From JAUIIK01 sp963745675 (GTDB taxonomy: Bacteria > Chloroflexota > Chloroflexia > Thermomicrobiales > CFX8): 64,000 bases of DNA. A program made the position numbers and the translations under genes. A model generated the notes under the pieces. The model was not told the origin of the DNA, did not search any database, and saw nothing but the letters and a program-made list of their open reading frames with translations. This document shows positions 48,812 to 59,258 of this stretch, piece after piece. Position 1 is the stretch's first letter, and each line of letters begins with the position of its first letter. The stretch spans positions 124,001 to 188,000 of the forward strand of contig CAVUYM010000016.1 of assembly GCA_963745675.1 (NCBI GenBank), in the 5' to 3' direction.

Positions 48812-50567
48812 CTAACGTTCCCCCAGCACCTCGTATCCAAGCAGACCAAGCTGCACATCATAGGGCTGATCATTTTCGGGGTGGTGCTCAAAGCGCGCTC
48901 GCTCGAAGTACTGCACCGTCCGCGTCTGGCCATCCAGCTCGATCTGGATCTCCTCGGTGATTGGGTAGCCGAAGATCATCAAGCCGCCATGTCCCTGCCA
49001 GTAGTCACGGAAACGGCCACAGACGTTGTGACCAGTCGCCTCGAAGTACTCACAGTCTGGGCTATCCATCGGCTAAGCACGCGGGTACGGCTCCGCACCC
49101 GGGTAAGGTCTCGATGCCCAGCAATCCGAGTTGCACGTTATAGGGCGCCGCGTTCTCCGGATGCAGTTCGAAGCGCTGGCGCTCGAAGTACTGAACGCGG
49201 TAGGTCTCACCGTCGACCAGGCTCTGCTCATCGAATTCTTCGGTGATCGGGTAGCCAAAGATCTCCGCGACCGCCGTGATCCAGCCAGAAGCCGAGGAAC
49301 GCGCCGCTCAACGAGTGGCCGGTCTCCGGGAAGCTGCGCGCGCCAGTGACGACGCGGCGGGTGATCTGGCCGTTGCTCTCCCAGAAGGTGAGCTTGTTGG
49401 CGATTATTGGATCGTCCATGGCCGGTTGGACATTGCCGTCGACGTCGATTGCCCGCGACGAGATCGAGTGCTCGCCATCGGCAGGCTGGCCCCACTCCAG
49501 GCTCCAGATCGACCAGGCGGTATCGACTTCCTGGCCTTCGTCGATGGTGGCGGGCATCCACTCGCCGCCGTCGATCTGCACTTCGACACCCGAGATCGGT
49601 GCGCCCCAGGCTGCGCCGACGATGCGGTAGTCGTCCATCGAGCCGGGTGACCTTGGCCGGCGCCGACTTGAGCCGCTTGCGTCCCACCGAGGTGAAGCGT
49701 GTCACCGTCTCGTCGTTCTGCTCCGCCAGGCGCATCGTGACATAGTCACGCGCCATGAAGCGGCCCTGATAGCGGGTGTCGAGGAGCTCGATGCGATCCA
49801 GCCACTTGACATTGGCGATGCCATACCAGCCCGGCGCAATCAAGCGCACGGGGCCGCCATGCTCGGCGGGTAGCGGCTCGCCATTCATCGCATAGCAGAG
49901 AATGTTGCGCGGATCCATCGCGTCTTCCAGCGACATGCTGCGAGCAAACTGCTCTGTGATCTCAGCGCCATTGACATCGGCCGAGCCTGAATCAGTCCCC
50001 CAGAAGACCACTTCGATGCCCTCAGGCAACACGCCGACCTCTTCGAGTAGAGACGCGAGCGGTGTGCCGGTCCAGGTAGCGTTGCCGATCGCGCCAGTCA
50101 GGAAGGGCAGACCGGAATTGCCTGAACACTCCAGCGTAAAGGTAACCTCCTGACTCGGACGCGCTTTGAGCTCGTCGAGGGTGAACGACAAGCGGCGCTC
50201 AACGAGGCCGATCAGATCCAGGCTCCAGTCCTGGTGGATCGATGTCAGGCAGATTGTAATGCTTGACCGTGAAGAACTCGTCATTCGCGAGTTTCCAGGA
50301 ATCGAGCTCTTCCCATTTGAGCAGCGTCCCGACGATCTCCGGAACCGGGTTCGCGTCTGGCTGATCCAGCCAGGGCAGGACCTCCTCGCCGGGCCGTGTC
50401 GGGAAGGACAGCGTCGACACCGCTGCTTGCGGCGACCAGCCCGGGTACACGTCGCGTGTCCGCGCCGGGGCAGCCAGCGCCGTCAAGCGAGTCTGGACCA
50501 AACCCAGTGCAGCCAACGCCGCACCCCCTTGCAACAGTTTTCTGCGCGATACGACACGTTGCGCCAC
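48812..50567 (-). CDS. Exported sulfite-oxidase-like molybdoenzyme with two ETGH/YFER modules (several frameshifts)
   Basis: The GTG at 50567 (with AAGGAG) gives a Tat signal (VSRRKLLQGGAALAALG). After a shift near 50250 the Moco domain is readable: TLECSGN (the molybdenum cysteine), GAIGNATWTGTPLASLLEEV, MNGEPLPAEHGGPVRLIAPG and GIANVKWLDRIEL. A shift near 49645 leads to the dimerisation-type domain (GAAWGAPISGVEVQIDGGEW, AWSIWSLEWGQP). Shifts near 49275 and 49080 lead through two C-terminal modules, FPETGH...GFWLDHGG and FEATGHNVCGRFRDYWQGHGG...FGYPITEE...VQYFERARFEHHPE. A sulfite oxidase core fused to those modules is unusual. With four shifts it may be a pseudogene or an error-rich stretch. 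Confidence 0.7.
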
Positions 50568-50589
50568 CGTTCGTCTCCTTCTCTTATTA

Positions 50590-50795
50590 CGGTTATCCAA
50601 ATGCCGAAGGACCGCCGGGCGCCTAAGCCGAAACTCATTGCGTCCGGCGATACCTTCGACACTCTCCACGGTAGGCGGGAACCTGTAACTTGCCATCCGT
50701 GCACGAGCGTATTCGTGTACACGTAGCAGGAGCGTTCATCTGGCGCTTGTGTTGGCGTGGACTACGTAGGTGAACGTCCGAGGGGTCATGCAAAG
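50590..50795. repeat. Direct repeat, copy A (left of the ScyD-like gene)
   Basis: CGACACTCTCCACGGTAGG, TGCCATCCGTGCACGAGCGTATT and GTGTTGGCGTGGACTACGTAGG occur in the same order and spacing as in copy B at 52453-52655. The right end resembles the last codons of the LAL gene (GTCATGCAAAGAGGCA against GTCATTGCGAAAGGCA), so copy A is a decayed duplicate of the LAL 3' flank. Confidence 0.7.
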
Positions 50796-51010
50796 AGGCA
50801 GGTGGGCGACTCCGTGCTACGCCAGTAATTCAGGAATTCTCAGATGCATTCCGATCACTCCGGCCAGACCCCGTGCAATGTGAAACCGGGGCACCATCCG
50901 AGAGCTCTCGATGTGTCGAATCCTGAATCGTCTGCGCATCCGTGTGCGGAGTGGAAACAGGAAACTGGCTACCCTCGAACGGTAGCCAGTTTCCCAAATC
51001 TGAAGTGTGT

Positions 51011-52018
51011 TTATTGGGTCTGGCCGTAGGGGGGACCTCCGACGTCGTCGATCTTCAAGATCTCCCCGGTGAGGGTCACGACGTAGGCGGTGTTCCCGAT
51101 GAACTCAACCGATGCCGGCTGGTCCAAACCACCAATGACGGTGGTGAAGGTGCCGTCTCCGTTGACTCTGACAAGCGAACCGGTGTCGTGCTGCGCTGGG
51201 TCCCCAGCCTCACCACCCACCAAGAAGTCCCCCTGCGACAATGCGTAGAGCTGGCGCCCGCGGCCAAATTCGACATCGACGATAAGGGGCGCGCCAGACG
51301 CTACGTTAGTTACCGCAGACGACTGTGAACTGAAAGCCACCACCTTGCCGTTTTCAGGCAGGTGAGGAACAGGACCGGCTTCGGCCATATACACTGTATT
51401 GCCTGACACTGCCAGCCCGGTCGGGACGATATCGTCGAAGGCAATCACCTCGCTGATCGCACCGTCACGCGTGACCCGCAGCACGCGGTTGTGGTGCCCG
51501 TCAGTGACCAGGAATCCACCCCGGTAGTTCTCCAACGCGTACTGAACTCCGGTCGGGACGAAGAATGAGGTAGCTGGCGGATTCTGTTCGGCAAATGCAC
51601 CAATGTCGGCGATGACGGTGAACTGGTGTGGGCCATCGACGCGATAGATGCCGACGACGTCACTGCCGCCAACGTCCGGGCCGACCAGGGTGACCAGGAC
51701 GTAAGCCGTCGAACCAACGAACGCGATGTCAACCGCCCCTCCGAATCCGAAGCCAGCCAGCCTGGTCGGCAGACCACTGGCGAACGTCGTCGTCGCGCCA
51801 GTCTGCGGATCGATGCGGGAGATCCGGCCAGCGGTGCCTTCCGTGACGTACAACGCCCCACCCGGTCCGATCGTGCTGCCTGCGGCTCCTTCCAGCCCTG
51901 CGACGAGTACGGTTGCGGTGGGCGCAGGGGCAGGTTTGGGCTTTGCGCTGGCTGCGCCACTGCTGAGAATGAGCAGACAACTAGCCAGCAAGCCAATCAT
52001 CAATTGCTTCCGATTCAT
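51011..52018 (-). CDS. ScyD/ScyE-family secreted propeller protein
   Basis: 335 residues, intact. The signal peptide (about 1-26, ending GAASAK) is followed by propeller strands: GLEGAAGSTIGPGGALYVTE, GRISRIDPQTGATTTFASGL, GGFLVTDGHHNRVLRVTRDG, VPTGLAVSGNTVYMAEAGPV and QPASVEFIGNTAYVVTLTGE, the pattern of ScyD/ScyE-like proteins. The ATG at 52018 has the perfect ribosome site AAAGGAGG, which lies inside the end of a 34-codon upstream ORF. No scytonemin genes are near, so the biochemical role is open. It is flanked by direct repeats. Confidence 0.85.
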   Translation of the reverse strand: MNRKQLMIGLLASCLLILSSGAASAKPKPAPAPTATVLVAGLEGAAGSTIGPGGALYVTEGTAGRISRIDPQTGATTTFASGLPTRLAGFGFGGAVDIAFVGSTAYVLVTLVGPDVGGSDVVGIYRVDGPHQFTVIADIGAFAEQNPPATSFFVPTGVQYALENYRGGFLVTDGHHNRVLRVTRDGAISEVIAFDDIVPTGLAVSGNTVYMAEAGPVPHLPENGKVVAFSSQSSAVTNVASGAPLIVDVEFGRGRQLYALSQGDFLVGGEAGDPAQHDTGSLVRVNGDGTFTTVIGGLDQPASVEFIGNTAYVVTLTGEILKIDDVGGPPYGQTQ

Positions 52019-52019
52019 G

Positions 52020-52124
52020 TCAATCCTCCTTTGGACCGCGCACCGCTGCCGTGAGTGGTAGCAAAAGCGGCACGAGTGCCAGAGTAAATACAGCGATACG
52101 AAATATGCTCTTAGGCAAGGCCAT
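52020..52124 (-). CDS. 34-residue hydrophobic peptide coupled to the ScyD-like gene
   Basis: ATG at 52124 with GGGAG upstream; the peptide begins MALPKSIFRIAVFTLALVPL and ends VRGPKED. It has a single hydrophobic segment like a short membrane helix or signal sequence. Its TGA is separated by one base from the ATG of the ScyD-like gene, and its last codons (CCA AAG GAG GAT) contain that gene's Shine-Dalgarno. This suggests a translated, coupling upstream ORF. Confidence 0.5.
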   Translation of the reverse strand: MALPKSIFRIAVFTLALVPLLLPLTAAVRGPKED

Positions 52125-52452
52125 CTTTCTCCCTGGGATACTAAATGGATGCAATCGTTACGACTTCCTTCATTCCTCGTGGTGGCTGTGAAGGAGCGGC
52201 CATCAGGACGCTGTTCGACGTTTACCCTCGGTGGACCTCCCTTCTTTATCTCCTTGTGATCGATGACTCTTCGTGACGGCACGTCTGATGGTTAGCTACT
52301 CGTCGTCTTTGCGGAGTAGTCCGCTTCCTGTCTGCGCCGTCAGCGTCACCTGCCTTGAAACGCCTGCCGAAAAACATGCCCACCTGAGAGATCCTCTTGG
52401 ATGCTCCATGGACTAGTTTTCGGAGCTCCTATCTGAGCGTCTCTGCAGTTGT

Positions 52453-52655
52453 GGTGTCATGTCTGTGCCGAGGAACCTGCCGAGTGCCGGCCTGTCAAAG
52501 CGGGCGTGCAGCGATGTCTTCGACACTCTCCACGGTAGGTGGGAGAGAGCAGCCTGCCATCCGTGCACGAGCGTATTTGTGCACACGTAGCTGGCAGGCA
52601 TGTTTAGCGTTCGTGTTGGCGTGGACTACGTAGGTGAAATGTCCGTGAGGTCATT
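52453..52655. repeat. Direct repeat, copy B (right of the ScyD-like gene, into the LAL 3' end)
   Basis: Partner of copy A at 50590-50795, 1.86 kb away. It is the better-preserved copy and runs into the last codons of the LAL gene. The remaining part of 52125-52452 shows nothing recognisable. Confidence 0.7.
52552..52599 (-). terminator. Nested hairpin after the first LAL regulator
   Basis: GCCTGCCA (52552-52559) pairs with TGGCAGGC (52592-52599), and inside it GTGCAC (52563-52568) pairs with GTGCAC (52579-52584). It lies 27 bases past the LAL stop. It may be a terminator or a small structured RNA. In copy A the outer stem is degraded while the inner GTGCAC-type stem is mostly kept. Confidence 0.5.
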
Positions 52656-55616
52656 GCGAAAGGCATACGCCGTCGCCTCAGCTCGGCTGCGGGCGCCGAC
52701 CTTACCGTAGATATTGGTGATGTGACGCTCCACCGTACGCACACTCAGGAAAAGGTCTGCCGCCATCTCTCGGTTGCTCCTGCCGGCCGCGATGAGTCCC
52801 AGAATCTCAACTTCACGCGGCGTCAGGCCGAATGGGATCTTCTCCGGCTGATTCGGCATTGGGCCGAATATCTGGCCACGCGCGTTCAGCAGAAACTCGG
52901 CACGCAGGTCCTCGTCGTCGAGTTGACCGGCGAGATCTTCTACGATGCGCAGCGCGTTAGCGCCGGCCGCCTCCGCCTCCCGGGCCCGTCTCTGCATCAG
53001 GAATAGCCTGCGCTGCGCTGCGAGGACACGCCAGAGGACGAGAACGAGCTTGTGAGACATAGCAACGTGTCGGGCCTCGGCCAGATCAACTTCGGCCTCC
53101 TCCAATCGCTCGCAGGCAAGCATGATCTCGCCTCGCAACCGAGCGAGATCGGGCGACATGGGAGCATTGCCGGGAGGAAGCGAATCTATCAGCATATCGA
53201 CGATCTCAAGGGCCGCGTCAGGCTCCCCTTTTGCGAGATAGAGTTCTGGTACGGCAAACCAGGCGTTGCGCGAGACAATCGTGTCGGGTAGTCTCTCCCA
53301 GTCGAGCTCTGCACGCAGCAGGACTTCGGCCGCCTCAATTTCACCGGCTCGAATATATCCAGAAGCAAGCCAACCGACAGCCCCGAGCTTGAAGAATGCT
53401 GAGGACATCAGGTCGGAGAGTTCGAGCGCCTGAGCCAGATGAGGTCGCGCGCGGCCGTGGAGCCACAAGTCCACATAGATGGATCCGAAGTTGACCTGTG
53501 CCTGAGTCATCCAAGTGTGATGCTCAATACTCTGAGCCAGCCTGGCTGCCGATAGATTCATCTGGAATCCAGTGCGCAGGTCGCCCTGCGCCGCGACAAT
53601 CAGGCCGGCCAGAGCAACCGCATAGGCTTCGCCTGCACGCCAGTCGATCGAGCGCGATATCTCCGCTGCCTCTAAAGATGGACCTCCGAGACGCCTGTGG
53701 AGCGAAGCAGGCAGTCCCAGTACCCTGGCTCCTCGACTGTTCCAGGCCCCCCAGGCAGCCACATCTGCATTCGTGAGCGCGGATGCCAATGTCTGCTGAT
53801 CATCGAGCTGACGAAGCAACGGAATCACGCGCTCATAGATCGCCAGAGATTGAACAAGATCACCGGCGATGATGCGATTCAGCCCGAGCAGATCAAGCGT
53901 GCTCGCTATGCCCTGAAGATCTTCGAGTCGCTCGAATATTTCAAGCGCATCTTCATGATGGCGCATGCCCTCGAGAGGGAGATCGGCATTCGTTTGCCAG
54001 TTGCCAAGCCGGTTGAGACTGTGGGCGAGTGCTACCGGGTCACCCATCGCCCGGGCCAGGGCTACGGCCTGTTCACAGTATTCGCGCGTCCGCTGATAAT
54101 CGCGGAATCCCCAGAGCGCGCCGAGGTCGAGCAACGCCTGCCACTCTGCATGCTGATTAACCTGATCTCGGGCGTGCTGCAGCATCGATTCGTGATCGGC
54201 ACGTGCTCCATCGAAGTCGCCGATCGACTCCCGTGCCAGGCCACGCAGGCGATAGAGCTTCAATGGCGCTTCACGTCCCAGCCGACTCGCCAGCGCGATG
54301 CCCCGGTCCGCATGATCAACGACCGAGGCCGGAGCAAAGAGCCCCTGCCCATTTTTCGCCGCCCGCTCCAGCCACTCCAGTGCGCGCGCGTCTCCGGCCT
54401 GGTAAAAGTGATTGGCGACCACCGCGGAGTCCGGACGTGCTCGGGCAGCCAGTGCTACACCTATTTGCCGGTGATAGCTCTGCCGCTGGACGATGGGGGT
54501 CTTTTCATAGATCGCCTGCCGGACAAGCGCATGGCTAAAACGCACCGACTGCCGGGTCGCACTCAGGCGCAGCAAGTGATGGTCGACAGCTTGTTGCAAC
54601 GCCGCGTCGAGTGCGGCGCTCGCCCCACCCTGGAGCTCGAAGAGTAATTCGAGCGGTGTGTCGTAGTCAATCGCTGCTGCCAGGTCGAGCAATCCGCGAG
54701 TGCTGGTATCAAGCCGGCCCAACCTCCCGTCGATGACCTGCTGGACTAGCGACGGAACCCCGGCTTCCGTCAAATCAGCAAGCCGCCAGCCGCCTGCGTC
54801 GGGATACAGCAGTCGCTGGCCTTCGAGCGTATAGAGCAATTCATGGACGAAGAACGGATTGCCCTCAGCCAGGTCATCGAGATATCCGAGCAATCGTGCT
54901 TCGTTGTGTGGATCGAGCTGATAGCGCTGCCTGACGATCTCCTGGATCGCCGCAGGTTCGATGCGCTGCAGTTCGAAACGCTGCGCCCTTCCCTCGCGGA
55001 CAAGAGGCGGTAGTAACGCCGACAGCGGGTGGTTGCGGGTGATCTCGTCATCCCGGTAGGTCGCGGTCAGGAGAAGCGGGCTGTCACTGAGAGTTCGCGA
55101 CAGATAGCGGAGCAGGTCGAGACTGGCAGGATCGGACCAGTGGAGATCCTCCAGCAGAATCAGCAGCGGTTGCGTTTCCGCGATACTCTCTAGAAAACGT
55201 CCGATAAGGTCGAACAAGGCCGCCTGCGAGTCGATCCCGGCCATCCTGGCGCCGGGTCGCAGTTGATCTGGCAGCGCTGGACGCGCGTCACTCTCGGGAT
55301 ATTCGCGCAGGATCTCGATCCAGGGTCCGTAGGGCGGCGTGGTAGCGAGGTCGTAACAGCCGCCGGTGAGTATCAACACATCCGACTCGATAGCTCGCTG
55401 AGCCAGATCTTCAACCAGCGTCGTCTTCCCGATGCCCGCCTCGCCGCTGATGAGCACGAGCGCACCGTGACCGGCAATGGTGGCATCCAGCAGTTCACGC
55501 AGCAGTGCCTGCTCACGGTCGCGCCCGACCATGGTTCGATCCCCGTCGTGGAGTAAGGCTGGATGCCGGTCGGTACTCACAACCTGCCGGTCCCGTCGTT
55601 CACCTCGATGCCGCAT
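52626..55616 (-). CDS. LAL-type LuxR regulator with ATPase domain (intact)
   Basis: About 996 residues. ATPase domain at the N-terminus: MVGRDREQALL, Walker A GEAGIGKTTLVED (about residues 58-70) and Walker B-like LLILLEDLHWSD. The long TPR-like helical middle (about 450-850) would sense a ligand or partner. The C-terminal GerE/LuxR helix-turn-helix is LTPREVEILGLIAAGRSNRE followed by SVRTVERHITNIYGKVGARS. I chose the ATG at 55616, where similarity with the tandem copy begins; the ATG at 55532 (MVGRDREQ) is a credible alternative with GGGGA upstream. The regulated genes are unknown. Confidence 0.88.
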   Translation of the reverse strand: MRHRGERRDRQVVSTDRHPALLHDGDRTMVGRDREQALLRELLDATIAGHGALVLISGEAGIGKTTLVEDLAQRAIESDVLILTGGCYDLATTPPYGPWIEILREYPESDARPALPDQLRPGARMAGIDSQAALFDLIGRFLESIAETQPLLILLEDLHWSDPASLDLLRYLSRTLSDSPLLLTATYRDDEITRNHPLSALLPPLVREGRAQRFELQRIEPAAIQEIVRQRYQLDPHNEARLLGYLDDLAEGNPFFVHELLYTLEGQRLLYPDAGGWRLADLTEAGVPSLVQQVIDGRLGRLDTSTRGLLDLAAAIDYDTPLELLFELQGGASAALDAALQQAVDHHLLRLSATRQSVRFSHALVRQAIYEKTPIVQRQSYHRQIGVALAARARPDSAVVANHFYQAGDARALEWLERAAKNGQGLFAPASVVDHADRGIALASRLGREAPLKLYRLRGLARESIGDFDGARADHESMLQHARDQVNQHAEWQALLDLGALWGFRDYQRTREYCEQAVALARAMGDPVALAHSLNRLGNWQTNADLPLEGMRHHEDALEIFERLEDLQGIASTLDLLGLNRIIAGDLVQSLAIYERVIPLLRQLDDQQTLASALTNADVAAWGAWNSRGARVLGLPASLHRRLGGPSLEAAEISRSIDWRAGEAYAVALAGLIVAAQGDLRTGFQMNLSAARLAQSIEHHTWMTQAQVNFGSIYVDLWLHGRARPHLAQALELSDLMSSAFFKLGAVGWLASGYIRAGEIEAAEVLLRAELDWERLPDTIVSRNAWFAVPELYLAKGEPDAALEIVDMLIDSLPPGNAPMSPDLARLRGEIMLACERLEEAEVDLAEARHVAMSHKLVLVLWRVLAAQRRLFLMQRRAREAEAAGANALRIVEDLAGQLDDEDLRAEFLLNARGQIFGPMPNQPEKIPFGLTPREVEILGLIAAGRSNREMAADLFLSVRTVERHITNIYGKVGARSRAEATAYAFRNDLTDISPT

Positions 55617-55723
55617 ATCTATGAACAGTCTAACAGGTAGCAACTCTGGTGTTAACGACAGCCTATCCTCTGATCAAACGGCAATTACCATCGACGGTTG
55701 CGCTCGAGCCGCTCTGAATAAGT

Positions 55724-55751
55724 GAACCGTCAGATGTTGCGCAATCAGCGT
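55724..55751. repeat. 28-bp direct repeat flanking the second LAL gene (left copy)
   Basis: TGAACCGTCAGATG(T/C)TGCGCAATCAGCG occurs here and at 58958-58985, differing at one base and spaced by one LAL unit. It marks the boundary of a tandem duplication. Confidence 0.75.
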
Positions 55752-58700
55752 TTATTCCTCCGTGAGGTCATTGCGAAAGGCATACGCCGTCGCCTCAGCC
55801 CGGCTACGGGCGCCGACCTTGCCGTAGATGTTGGTGATGTGACGCTCTACCGTACGCACACTCAGGAAAAGGTCTGCCGCCATCTCCCGGTTGCTCCTGC
55901 CGGCCGCGATGAGTCCCAGAATCTCGACCTCACGCGGCGTCAGACCGTCCGGAAACGACTGTTGCGAAGTGTTCTGCTTACCTAGTTCAGTGACAAGCCG
56001 ATCGACCCGACGAAGGACCGGTGCAGCCCCCAACGGCAGGCAAATCGCTCGCACCTCCTCAACCAGCGCGGCCACCTGATCAACCTTCCCAGCCGCAAGC
56101 CGAAGTTCGGCGAGAGCGAGAAGCGTCTGAGCCTGCTCATACGGTGCAACACAAGCTTCCGCAAGTACGAGGGATTGCTGCAGATGCGCATCGGCCTCCT
56201 CAACCCGCGATTCCAGTATCGCCAGTTCTCCGAGCAGGCGATGAATAGCGATCAGGATCAGCGGTTGGCGCGGTTCGGACGCCTGCGCGAGTGCGGTTTC
56301 GGCAGAACGGCGAGCGTCGTCGAGGTTGCCAGCAAGCAGGTGGAAGCGAGCCTGAAGGAGGTGCTGGTGGGGCTGCCAGAGGACGGCGCCGCTCCACTCC
56401 AGCCAGCGATCATGCGCCTCGATCCAGGCTCTTGGCTTTCTCCAGATCACCAGCATCGAGCGCGAGATCGGCGCCGAGGGCGACAGTGAGGAGCGCCGGC
56501 TGCGAACCAGGTATCACCTGGTTCGGTTGCCGGCCCATGGGGAAGCAAGCGGTGCACGTAGTCCCAGGCTTCGCCGGAATCTCCCCGATGTCGCGCGATG
56601 ATCCCGAGCGTCATGATGGCCTCCTGCATGTGGCTGATCCATGGTGCTGACAGATGGTCGAGCGCTAGTTGGCGCGCTTTCTCCCAGCGTCCCTCCAACA
56701 GATCGAGTTGGAGTTCGCTCGGCGCGCTCTCTCCGGCAGTCATGATGGTCATACCCCGGCTTCGCATCCCAGGTCGCTATGGCCTCGGATACCAGACGCG
56801 AGCGCTCGGCAAGTCGATCAGTCTGGTAGGGGATGATGACGAGCAAGAGGTCGACGTAGAGAGAGTATTCGAACATTCCAAAGCTTGCAGTATCATTCGA
56901 AAACCCGTCACCTGCGATGGCTAGTTCGCGACGGGCATCCTGTGGGCGGCCGAGTGCGGCATAGGTGAACCCTAGTCCGAGATGGCACGGAGGGGCATCC
57001 GGCGACGTTAAGATGGTCTCGAGTCATAGCGCCGACCTGCACCTCGGCCAGAAATGCTTCGCCCATATCCACAGCTTCCCGATAATGACCGATCTGGCTC
57101 AACCAGCTGACGAGATTAGCTGCGCCATCGTTCACCGCGTTTGCACGGGCACATCTCCAGCTATCGAGCAGCGGTTGTGGTCACCCGCCTTCTCTTCGTC
57201 GCATGACAAGGACAAGCTGGATGACAGTGACTATCTCGCCTGGGTCTGGAAGGTGATGCGTTTCCATGAGTGCGTCACAATGGCCGTCAGCCCTGCCTGA
57301 ATCTCCTAAGTCCTTGCTGAACGTCGTCACGAGCACAGTGTTGCTGGCCGCGTGCAGCATGATAGGCGGCAAGCACGGGATCATCAGCCAGCGTGCCCAG
57401 TCGTTCCGCGGCGATCAGGTGCTCGATTGAGCGCGGCTCTCCGGAGTGATAGAGAAGCGTCCAGCTTCATAGCGCAGCCAACCAAGTTCATGGAGACGGC
57501 CATCGTCCCCGTCGAGCATCTCGGCTGCCATGCTCAAAGTGGACGGCCGCACTAAAGGGCGCAGATGTTGCGCGCTCGGATCCGGCACGCAGGTGCCACG
57601 GATTGCCCGTTCGTCACCAGCCTCTTGAAAGTGGTGGGCCACCAGGGCCGGGTCCGCGCTGCTCATCGCCACCAGCGCCTCAGCTACCTGGCGATGCCAC
57701 ATGCGCCTGCGAGTTGGAATCACTCCCTCGTAGAGGACATCCCGCACCAAGGCATGGGTGAAGGCCAGCCGCTGACGGTCGGCCGTCTCCTCCATGATGT
57801 GGATCTCCAGCCCCTGCCCGATGGCCCGATCGAACTCGGAAGATTGCAGGCCACTGGCTGACTCCCAGAGATCGAAGTGCACCTCTTGTCCAATGACCGC
57901 CGCAAATTCGAGCGCCTGCCGTGCCTCGCTGTCCAGCCGGGCAAGACGCCGTTCGATGACTTGCAGGACAAATGCGGATAATAGCTTTCATCCAGATCGC
58001 CGAGTTGCGCCCGTGTACCATCTAACCGGAGAGTGCCTTCGCTCTCCAGCGCGCGCAGCAACTCGGTGGCGAAGAATGGATTGCCAACCGCTCGCTGGTC
58101 CAGGTAGGTAACGAGCCGGTCCGTCTCCGCCGCACCCAACTGGTAAGCGGGCCACCAATTCCCGAATGGCCGCGTTATCCAGCCGCTGGAGTTCGATGCG
58201 TGTCGCGTCGGTTTCTCGCACAATCAGCGCCAGATGTTGCAAGAAGGGATGACGGCGTGTCAATTCATCATCGCGATAGGTGATCACGATCAAGATGCCG
58301 AACTGGAGAATGCGGTGTGAGAGGTAGCGCAACAAGTCCAGACTGGCCTGATCCGACCAGTGCAAGTCCTCGAGAACAATCGACAAGTGGCTGCACTTCG
58401 GCGATGCTGGAAAAGAAGCTTCGCGCTTCCTCAAAGAGCTCCGCCTGACCACCGCCATCCTGGAATCGATCGGGATCCCCAAGCCAGGTTGGAAGTGCTG
58501 GCTCGTCGTTGGTTGGCTGGTAACTGTGGAACGCCTCTACCCATGGTCCGAAAGGCGGCGTCGTTGTCAGATCGTAGCAACCGCCACTGATAGCGAAGAC
58601 TCCACGTTTCCTTGCCTGCAGCAAGAGATCCCGCACCAACGTCGTCTTGCCGATCCCAGCCTCGCCGCTAACGACGGCAAGCGAACCGAACCCGCAACTG

Positions 58701-58840
58701 CGGCATCCAGCAACCAGCAGCAGTGCCTGCTCCCGGTCGCGGCCGACAATGAGTTCGACCCCCGCCGTGGAGTAAGGCTGGATGCCGGTCGAACCACAAC
58801 CTGCCGGCTCCCGTCGTAAGACCTCGATGCCGCAAATCAT
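55752..58840 (-). pseudogene. Second LAL-type LuxR regulator, multiply frameshifted
   Basis: Tandem paralogue of the gene at 52626. From 58840: MICGIEVLRREPAG, then ELIVGRDREQALL, Walker A VVSGEAGIGKTTLVRDLLLQ and CYDLTTTPPFGPWVEAF. The frame changes near 58380, 58160, 57975, 57600, 57135, 56880 and 56450. The ATPase pieces (IVLEDLHWSDQASLDLLRY, NPFFATELLRALES) and TPR-like pieces remain readable. The last 234 residues are intact, with a helix-turn-helix identical to that of the first copy (SVRTVERHITNIYGKV). More than six shifts favour a real pseudogene, yet the perfect DNA-binding end suggests gene conversion or partial function. Confidence 0.75.
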
Positions 58841-58957
58841 ATTGAAGGGTCAACAGGAGCGGCTTCAATATTGCACGGCTAACGTACAGCCGATTTGTTC
58901 GATCAGATCTGCCAAGCGTTGATCCTCGACAGGGGCGAATCTGCAGGCTCCGAAGAT

Positions 58958-58985
58958 TGAACCGTCAGATGCTGCGCAATCAGCG
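58958..58985. repeat. 28-bp direct repeat flanking the second LAL gene (right copy)
   Basis: Partner of 55724-55751. It ends three bases before the stop codon of the DUF6510 gene, so the left copy probably carries a piece of sequence originally next to that gene. Confidence 0.75.
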
Positions 58986-58987
58986 AC

Positions 58988-59257
58988 TCATTCTTCCGCG
59001 ATTTGCATCAGAGCCGCACCGCGCAGGTCGAGCCAGTAGGAGCCGCTATGGTGGGCGATGCGGATCATGGCCGTGTCACAGTGCGGGCAGCGCAGGACCG
59101 TGCCGATCTCCAGTGTGTAGGCGATGAGCGCGCCTATAGGTTCGCCAGCTCCACAGCCTGCGCAGATCGTCATGGCATCGGTCATCTCGAAGGGGAACAC
59201 TGACTGCAGGAGACCTGCGGCCCCGTTGCCGTCAAGTCGCAATTCACTATCGTCCAT
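58988..59257 (-). CDS. DUF6510-family protein
   Basis: 89 residues: LRLDGNGAAGLLQSVFPFEM at the N-terminus, a zinc-ribbon-like pair ICAGCGAGEPIGAL and LRCPHCDTAMIRI, and the C-terminal SYWLDLRGAALMQIAEE, all as in DUF6510 proteins. The ATG at 59257 has GGGAGG upstream and lies one base past the reductase stop codon, which supports one operon with the ferredoxin reductase and the sulfite-oxidase-like gene. The function is unknown; a metal-bound accessory protein is plausible. Confidence 0.85.
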   Translation of the reverse strand: MDDSELRLDGNGAAGLLQSVFPFEMTDAMTICAGCGAGEPIGALIAYTLEIGTVLRCPHCDTAMIRIAHHSGSYWLDLRGAALMQIAEE

Positions 59258-59258
59258 C

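Noticed and set aside
53697..54647. 316-codon plus-strand open frame
   Set aside because: Entirely antisense to the TPR-like and ATPase parts of the first LAL gene; no domain or ribosome site recognised.
55530..55550. GGTTCGATCCCC considered as a tRNA T-arm
   Set aside because: It lies inside the LAL coding sequence and no acceptor or anticodon stems can be paired around it.
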